Shown here: positions 9,414-14,294 of the stretch, piece after piece
Layout: the number at the start of each line of letters is the position of its first letter
Position numbering within the stretch: the stretch's first letter is position 1
Origin: Phoronis ovalis
Lineage: Eukaryota; Phoronida; Phoronidae
NCBI GenBank assembly: GCA_028565635.1
Contig: JAOXYB010033151.1
Span: forward strand, 1-14,294
Length of the DNA stretch: 14,294 bases
Direction: 5' to 3'
Program-made: the position numbers and the translations under genes
The notes under the pieces: model-generated
The model's database searches: none
What the model was told of the DNA's origin: nothing
What the model saw: only the letters and a program-made list of their open reading frames with translations

Positions 9414-9578
9414 ATGGCAGCTATAAAGCTTTTCTTTTCTTATTTCGTTCTAGGTTTAAGACCTAAGAAGTTCAGTTTTATTTCCTTTTCCTTGCCATTT
9501 ATATGCCATTATTTCTTCAAATTACTTAATTTTAAATGGAGGATTTTTGTAACTAAAAGATCCATTTTTATCAAGTGA
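9414..9578 (+). other. Small ORF with strong start context, 54 codons
   Basis: ACAATGG gives A at -3 and G at +4. The frame begins MAAIKLFFSYFVLGLRPKKF and is rich in F, L, I and K, with a hydrophobic start resembling a signal peptide. It lies about 285 bp from the minus-strand start codon and faces away from it. There is no TATA, splice or homology support, and a pyrimidine-rich acceptor-like TTCTAG sits inside. It is probably chance. Confidence 0.12.
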
Positions 9579-11710
9579 TTAAATTTCAAACAACCTTGGT
9601 CCTAAAATGTACTATACATCCTAAAACATCAAGCTATTAAAGTTAATTATCAGTTTAAAAAAATAAAAATAGGTACGTATCAGGTACCTCTGCTAAGAAT
9701 ATATAAAACTGTTTCAATACCACCTAATTATGTTTATCGTTTTCAATCCTGGTCATAGTACATAATATCACAACTATTTCAACATGAATACATCCATAAA
9801 ATAGTATTATCTTCATATACCACATGTGACTTGTAGTAATATTTCCTTATTTATGAACATTTAATTCCTGTAGGTTGACATGTTAACCTCGTAATTTTGT
9901 TAAATAGAAACACTATTCAGTAACTTCCCACTTTTATATGTTTTTCATGTTAACTGCTCCGTTTCTTAGACATAAATGCATCTAGTGTACTCACCCAAAA
10001 CACAAATTATCTTCTCTTTTCAGTAGAGGATATGATATGTGCCTAAGGGGTATTATTTTATTTTTTACACAAATGATTTGATTAAAGGTCAAGGCATATG
10101 TTTGATATGATAATGCAAACATATCTCATCTTAAATATACATTTCTATAAGTGTTAGATATAAACTGTTTTGACAAGCTGACCACACTTCAGACTTCCAA
10201 GTGGTAATATGACAAATCTGTGATAAAGTCAACTTTCCAGTATCACGGTTGTCCTTATATGAGCATCCTTATTACATGTAAAATAATATCATCAGATCAA
10301 TATGCCATTTATTAATTTTAAAGTTAATTGATAATTTTCCAGAAATCTCAGTTATTAGTGATTATTCTTCATTTGTACGATATAAAATCCAGTAATAAAT
10401 GCTCAATTCCAAAATTTTAATAGCAAATTTGATCATAAAAACATAACAGTTTCTTTTATACTGTAATATTTTTTATATTAAAATACTGTAAATCAGTTTG
10501 GCCAGAATGCTGTATAATTCTGATCTATTTAATCCACTTGAATGATATGTGTACACTTTCATACTATTCAGTAATTATTGATGTCCTTATAATTAATACT
10601 TTAGTGGAAAACATGAACAACGGTTGTCAATCCTTAATAGATGTAAGCGCTCCCAGTGTACTGAAAACAATGAAGATATTCAATTGAACTCTGATTATGA
10701 TTATGACTCAACAAACTTAATACTTTTGTTATAACTTGTTTAACAGCAAAATATTGTAAACAAGAAGGTGAACTAAAACGAGCACGCCTCTAACAAACGC
10801 CTACAGAGTGAATAACCTGTTCTAACACAACTGTATCCTTTAGTACTCTAATATTTGAATTCAATACCTTGCTATTAACTTTTCAGAAGGTGGATCAGGT
10901 AACAGCATACAATACAGGTGTTATAATGGAGTGCATTAAATCTATTTTCTGAGCTGCTTAATGGTATAATATTAAAAAGGTACAAAAACACTGAAAAGAA
11001 ATAGTATATTTTATTTGCTTTATTCTAAGGCTATAAAATTTGACAAAGACCTGACCTGCTGTGTACCCACCCTATTGGCAAAAATGAGCATCTTCTACAG
11101 CAGAAAATCAATTTTGTTGGTTCTGTAGGAAATGTCAACTTTGGACTTAATTTCTATAAAATAATTACATTTCATGCTAAATTGTCAATGTCCTCTTTTA
11201 AAGCAAGTAAATGCACTATTAAACTTAGAATTTATGACTATAAAAAATTAATTGTTAGGCAGCAGTATTTTATTTATGGTCCATAAGTCATAACTTTATT
11301 TAATATACAATAGAAGAACAAGACTTCTAAAATTTTTATACAAATTTTGTGTAAAAAAAATTATAAGAAAAAGCAATACATTTTTAAATTTTCGCTTTGT
11401 TTTTTTAACAAAATAAAATAGCCTAAAAACTAATCTTTTTCTAATTTTTAAAAAGTTTCTAATCTTTGTGACATGAATATGCTATAATGCTAATTGTTTT
11501 TCTTTAAATAAATCAGAAGTATACCAATGAATGCAGTCTCAAATAATAAAGCATGGCATTTTAAAACAACAATCAAAAGCCAAAAGATTTATCTTTCCTA
11601 ATTCAAAATGACTTTACTAAAAATAATTCCACTGATAATAAAATAAAGAAACTCTTCAATGGAACAGCTCAACGAAGACCAGACCATATTACTATGTCGC
11701 GGACAGAATA

Positions 11711-11754
11711 CCGTGGAAACTATGCTTTATATATTTCCGTGGAATCCCACGGAA
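11711..11754. repeat. CCGTGG inverted-repeat cluster
   Basis: TTCCGTGG and CCACGGAA (11735-11742, 11747-11754) form a perfect 8-bp stem with a 4-base loop. A third copy, CCGTGGAAA, lies at 11711-11719. The surrounding open frame (11694-11924, plus) has no other support. Confidence 0.45.
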
Positions 11755-12784
11755 TTACCTGTTTTTTAATAAAAATGGAAATAAAGATCAAAGTCACTAC
11801 TGCTGTTTCTGGCAGCAATCTTAAGATGGTGCTACAAGCATTTTTGGATATCAAAAATACCCGAAGATGTTCGAAGGTTACAGAAGTGCTCATAGTGCCA
11901 TATTGGAAATACTTTAGTAAATAGCTGTTGTGCTGCGGTTAATTTGATCTTTTATTAAATAAATTTTTTTATCAAAATTTTGATTTTTGAACTTTGAAGA
12001 ATCCCTTATATTATTAGTGCGAATTTCACATAATTTGCTATTTCTGCTGCGGAATTTGTGGTCCAAGTACACTGAATTAAATCTGTATGGTAGGAAAAAT
12101 GCATGTGAATGAGGATTGAGGTTCGTACACATATATGTAATGCAGAGTTGTTGTAGTCTGCAGCTGTCTAGTTAACTTTGCTAAACATTTCTACAACTAA
12201 TTAAATACACTTCCAAGAAAATCTTTAGGAATCAGAAAATAGTCCAAGGGTATTTAGTCTAAGACCAGAAGAATTGTACAACACACAGCACTGAGTCAAA
12301 CAAGTACTAAAAATAACTGTTATATAATAAAATGTCTTCATGAACAAGGCAATACCTGCAACAAAGTGGTGAATCCTTTGCTTCTGGGTATGTTTATGTG
12401 GATACTATTGTTATACCACTTACTTAACTTGTGTAATAAAACAGTACATTAACAATGCATTAACCATGGTTTCCAGAAGGTCAGTTCAATGGAAAACATA
12501 ATTTAGAAGAGTAACAATGATCAAAAACACAGAGTCCTCAATGACGTACTTTTAAACAGAATGTTTGTCCAAAAGTGGCAGACACAGCACCAATTTTTTT
12601 TTATAAAGAAATAGGTTTAGCTAATGTAAGACACTGAAAATTTTGATAAAGAAACAATAAACAAATTTTAAAAATGGAACAATGTTTAGATGCGACTCTG
12701 CAGCATATATTAAACTCAACAAAAAGTATTTTTTTAAAAGCATACAATAAGTAAAGATGTACTACAATAAATAGGGATACCGTA

Positions 12785-12798
12785 GCGCCATCTTGTGG
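12785..12798 (-). promoter_or_regulatory. CTCF-like site
   Basis: Minus strand reads CCACAAGATGGCGC, followed by TA, fitting CCASYAGRKGGCRS at 13 of 14 positions (A in place of Y at position 5). It stands out as a less AT-rich word in AT-rich DNA. Confidence 0.4.
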
Positions 12799-13581
12799 AT
12801 AATTAAATCAGAGTTATCATATATTTATCTGATTACAAGAACAACTCTAATAAACCTCTTTTAATAGCAGCTTAGTGCAAATAGTCATTTTATCATCAAA
12901 TTCTTCTATAACACTTGTCCCACTACATTTTTTTTATTTTGTGCAGTTTCATTATTTCTTTTTGAGTGGCCAGTATTGTTCAATTTGGCCAAACTTATTA
13001 TTGAAAATATAACTAGGCCTATATAATAACCCTTTTTTCAGCCTCTACGTTTTCCATAGGGTATTTATTTAATATTTATTTAACACTTTTTGCCAAAAAA
13101 TACTATATAAATACCAGAACTCAGCAGCGTTTACTAATATCTTGTAAAAAAAGTTCCAGATCATTAGCCACTTTAAATTATGCATTTTTCGCATTTCAGT
13201 GCAATTATGAAAGGTTGGTTGGTTGGAAAGGAAATTCTGCCTACAAGGAAGGTGCATCCTCTGATTTTGACCTCCAGGTTATAAATAGATAAAAACTTGG
13301 TCAAGAAAAAAACAGCATGAGTAACTGTAACAGTTGTAACATAATTACATATGAAATGTCAAGAATACTAGCATCTTGTTACCCAAATACCCTTGTTTTG
13401 TATGGTAGGCCTAATAAGTTAGTACTTAACATTTTATATTAATATAGTACTTAAAAATTACTGTAAAACATTTTTATAGTATGTCTTCAGCATGAAAAAG
13501 GGAAAGCGTGCTTTTCCATTGGCTGCAAGAAGTTCAGTTAAAGTTCGGTCCCGGTCGCTGGGGACCCGTCAGTTCAAAGAT

Positions 13582-13607
13582 GAGCAGTACCCGGGAGCAG
13601 TACTTAC
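13582..13607 (+). repeat. Two 13-bp tandem units over a splice donor
   Basis: GAGCAGTAC at 13582 repeats at 13595, giving a 13-bp period, with a third partial CAGTACTT at 13608. The minus-strand donor GTAAGT (13607-13602) lies within the second unit. A similar CCCGGGAGC plus ACTT arrangement occurs at 14199-14217. Confidence 0.45.
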
Positions 13608-13656
13608 CAGTACTTCTGGAGCAAAACTCGAGGCAACTTTTGTTCGAATGTTTCAT
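13608..13656 (-). CDS. Candidate first coding exon, minus strand
   Basis: From the first ATG inside the CpG-rich patch (A at -3) the frame reads MKHSNKSCLEFCSRST and ends one base into the next codon at the donor CTG|GTAAGTA. That is 16 codons plus one base (phase 1). The frame is open further upstream to 13806, so the start could differ, or the exon could be an untranslated leader. It does not fit in frame onto the exon at 9128, so it would belong to a separate gene with later exons I could not find, or be a leader. The sequence carries no recognisable domain. Confidence 0.28.
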
Positions 13657-13931
13657 TCTCTCACAAAATAAGCGCAGCGGCGGACGCAGCGGGAACAGAC
13701 TATAGTCAGATTCAGAAAACGAATATCGGATTATGAAATTTACTTCCAGTCGTTTGGAACTGATAGTTGTTTGTAATATTGACCAACAGATGTCCCTGTG
13801 TACCAAACCAACAGGTCAATGCAGTTTATAAAAATGTATCAAGGAATATACAAATGAATAAAGTTATATACGGTAATTACATTCTGCGAATGGTCATTCT
13901 TATGGCAGTTTATTTCACTATAAACTTCAGT

Positions 13932-13973
13932 TGCCAATCGAACTTTTCTGACCCTATATATTGGGGTATAAAA
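13932..13973 (+). promoter_or_regulatory. Plus-strand CCAAT and TATA promoter
   Basis: GCCAATCG at 13932-13939 and TATAAAA at 13967-13973 have textbook spacing. Transcription start would be near 13995-14005, where TGACGTC (a CRE-like word) also lies at 13998-14004. A first exon with a consensus donor follows, which raises confidence. Confidence 0.45.
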
Positions 13974-14046
13974 CGTCTGTTACCTGCTGTTATTTATTGA
14001 CGTCTGAATGCACAGTAGTCAGTATAAGTAAACAATAGAAGCTGAC

Positions 14047-14056
14047 ATGTTGAGAG
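14047..14056 (+). CDS. Candidate tiny first coding exon, plus strand
   Basis: ATGTTGAGAG is followed directly by the donor GTAAGTG. It gives M-L-R plus one base (phase 1) about 50 bases downstream of the predicted TATA-driven start. Start context is GAC before ATG (G at -3). The rest of the gene lies beyond the window, so the product cannot be named. The exon could also be an untranslated leader whose ATG is not used. Confidence 0.3.
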
Positions 14057-14192
14057 GTAAGTGCGAAGTTTGAATTCGAGTCTACAAACCGGTATAAATG
14101 CTATGGTATGCAAGTTTATGTCTGATATTGCATTTTTTTTTATTCTTTTGTTACTTGTCTAAACTAACATGCCCTGTTGATTATGTGATTTA

Positions 14193-14294
14193 GCTGCACC
14201 CGGGAGCTGCACTACTTGGGGGGGGTACTCAGGTTATTTTTTGGTGGGGGTGTGCAGCCGAGTTGAAAATTTTGGATTTGGATTGTATACTTTT
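14193..14294 (+). mobile_element. Start of a second, related TIR element, cut by the window edge
   Basis: GGGGTACTC, a T-rich stretch, TTGGTGGG, then GTGTGCAGCC match in order the left part of the element at 4863 (GGGATACTT, an A-rich stretch, TTGGTAG, then GTGTGCGGCC), with nearly equal spacing. The outermost part differs: GCTGCAC is duplicated at 14193 and 14206 around CCCGGG. The copy is in plus orientation and in the presumed first intron of the plus-strand gene. The interior array and right end are outside the window. Confidence 0.5.

Larger units (their letters stand above)
9189..13500. other. Long AT-rich stretch without a convincing gene
   Basis: Apart from the small ORF at 9414, the inverted repeat at 11735 and the CTCF-like site at 12785, I see only AT-rich sequence. 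Scattered acceptor- or donor-like strings lack partners in frame. If the candidate first exon at 13656-13608 is real, part of this stretch is its first intron. Confidence 0.5.
13515..13690. promoter_or_regulatory. CpG-rich promoter-like patch
   Basis: About a dozen CpGs fall within 13545-13690, including GCGCAGCGGCGGACGCAGCG, whereas CpG is rare elsewhere in the window. CCATTGG (an inverted CCAAT box) lies at 13516-13522, and GGTCCC/GGGACC at 13547-13566 can form a stem. This is the usual look of an unmethylated promoter or first exon. Both strands are open here, so direction is uncertain: the GTAAGT donor favours minus, the CCAAT position favours plus. Confidence 0.45.

Noticed and set aside
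10887-10898. 12-nt plus-strand micro-exon between TTTTCAG and GTAACA
   Set aside because: No neighbouring plus-strand exons in frame. Such pairs arise by chance in AT-rich DNA.
11694-11924. Plus-strand ORF of 76 codons
   Set aside because: It contains the CCGTGG hairpin, has no splice, promoter or family support, and is a likely chance frame.

Overview
The window reads as nuclear DNA of an animal, most likely a marine invertebrate. It is strongly AT-rich, coding pieces are short islands bounded by GT/AG splice signals, introns run to 3-4 kb, CpG is scarce except for one promoter-like patch, and there are TIR-bounded non-autonomous elements. There is no sign of bacterial, organellar or viral gene organisation. 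A lophotrochozoan (mollusc- or annelid-like) source is my guess from the repeat style and is not proven.

The best-supported gene is on the minus strand. Three exons lie at 9128-8913 (start codon), 5526-5446 and 1521-1330, separated by introns of about 3.4 and 3.9 kb. Every exon length is a multiple of three, both internal junctions are phase 0, and the donors (GTAAGT, GTAAGT, GTAGGT) and pyrimidine-rich acceptors are good. Together they encode 163 residues: an N-terminal hydrophobic anchor, an aromatic and basic stretch, a short acidic linker, and a helix-rich segment. The gene continues past the left side of the window. I do not recognise the family. A 24-nt micro-exon at 1039-1016 may be the next piece.

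The right end (about 13.5-14.06 kb) looks like a head-to-head promoter region. A CpG-rich patch with a candidate minus-strand first exon ends at a GTAAGT donor at 13608. About 360 bp away, a plus-strand CCAAT/TATA promoter precedes a tiny first exon that ends at a GTAAGT donor after 14056. Between 9.2 and 13.5 kb I see no convincing gene.

Mobile DNA: 4863-5336 is a 474-bp element bounded by imperfect terminal inverted repeats. Inside it, a conserved 13-bp core (consensus CCCTGTGGTAAAT) recurs about ten times, mostly every 31-33 bp, with unrelated spacer sequence between copies. The start of a related copy enters at 14193-14294, and 1-250 carries a similar but more decayed ACCC-spaced array. 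This conserved-core, variable-spacer array with roughly three-helical-turn spacing is the most unusual structure in the window. Three CTCF-like sites, all in the same orientation, are the other notable regulatory signal.
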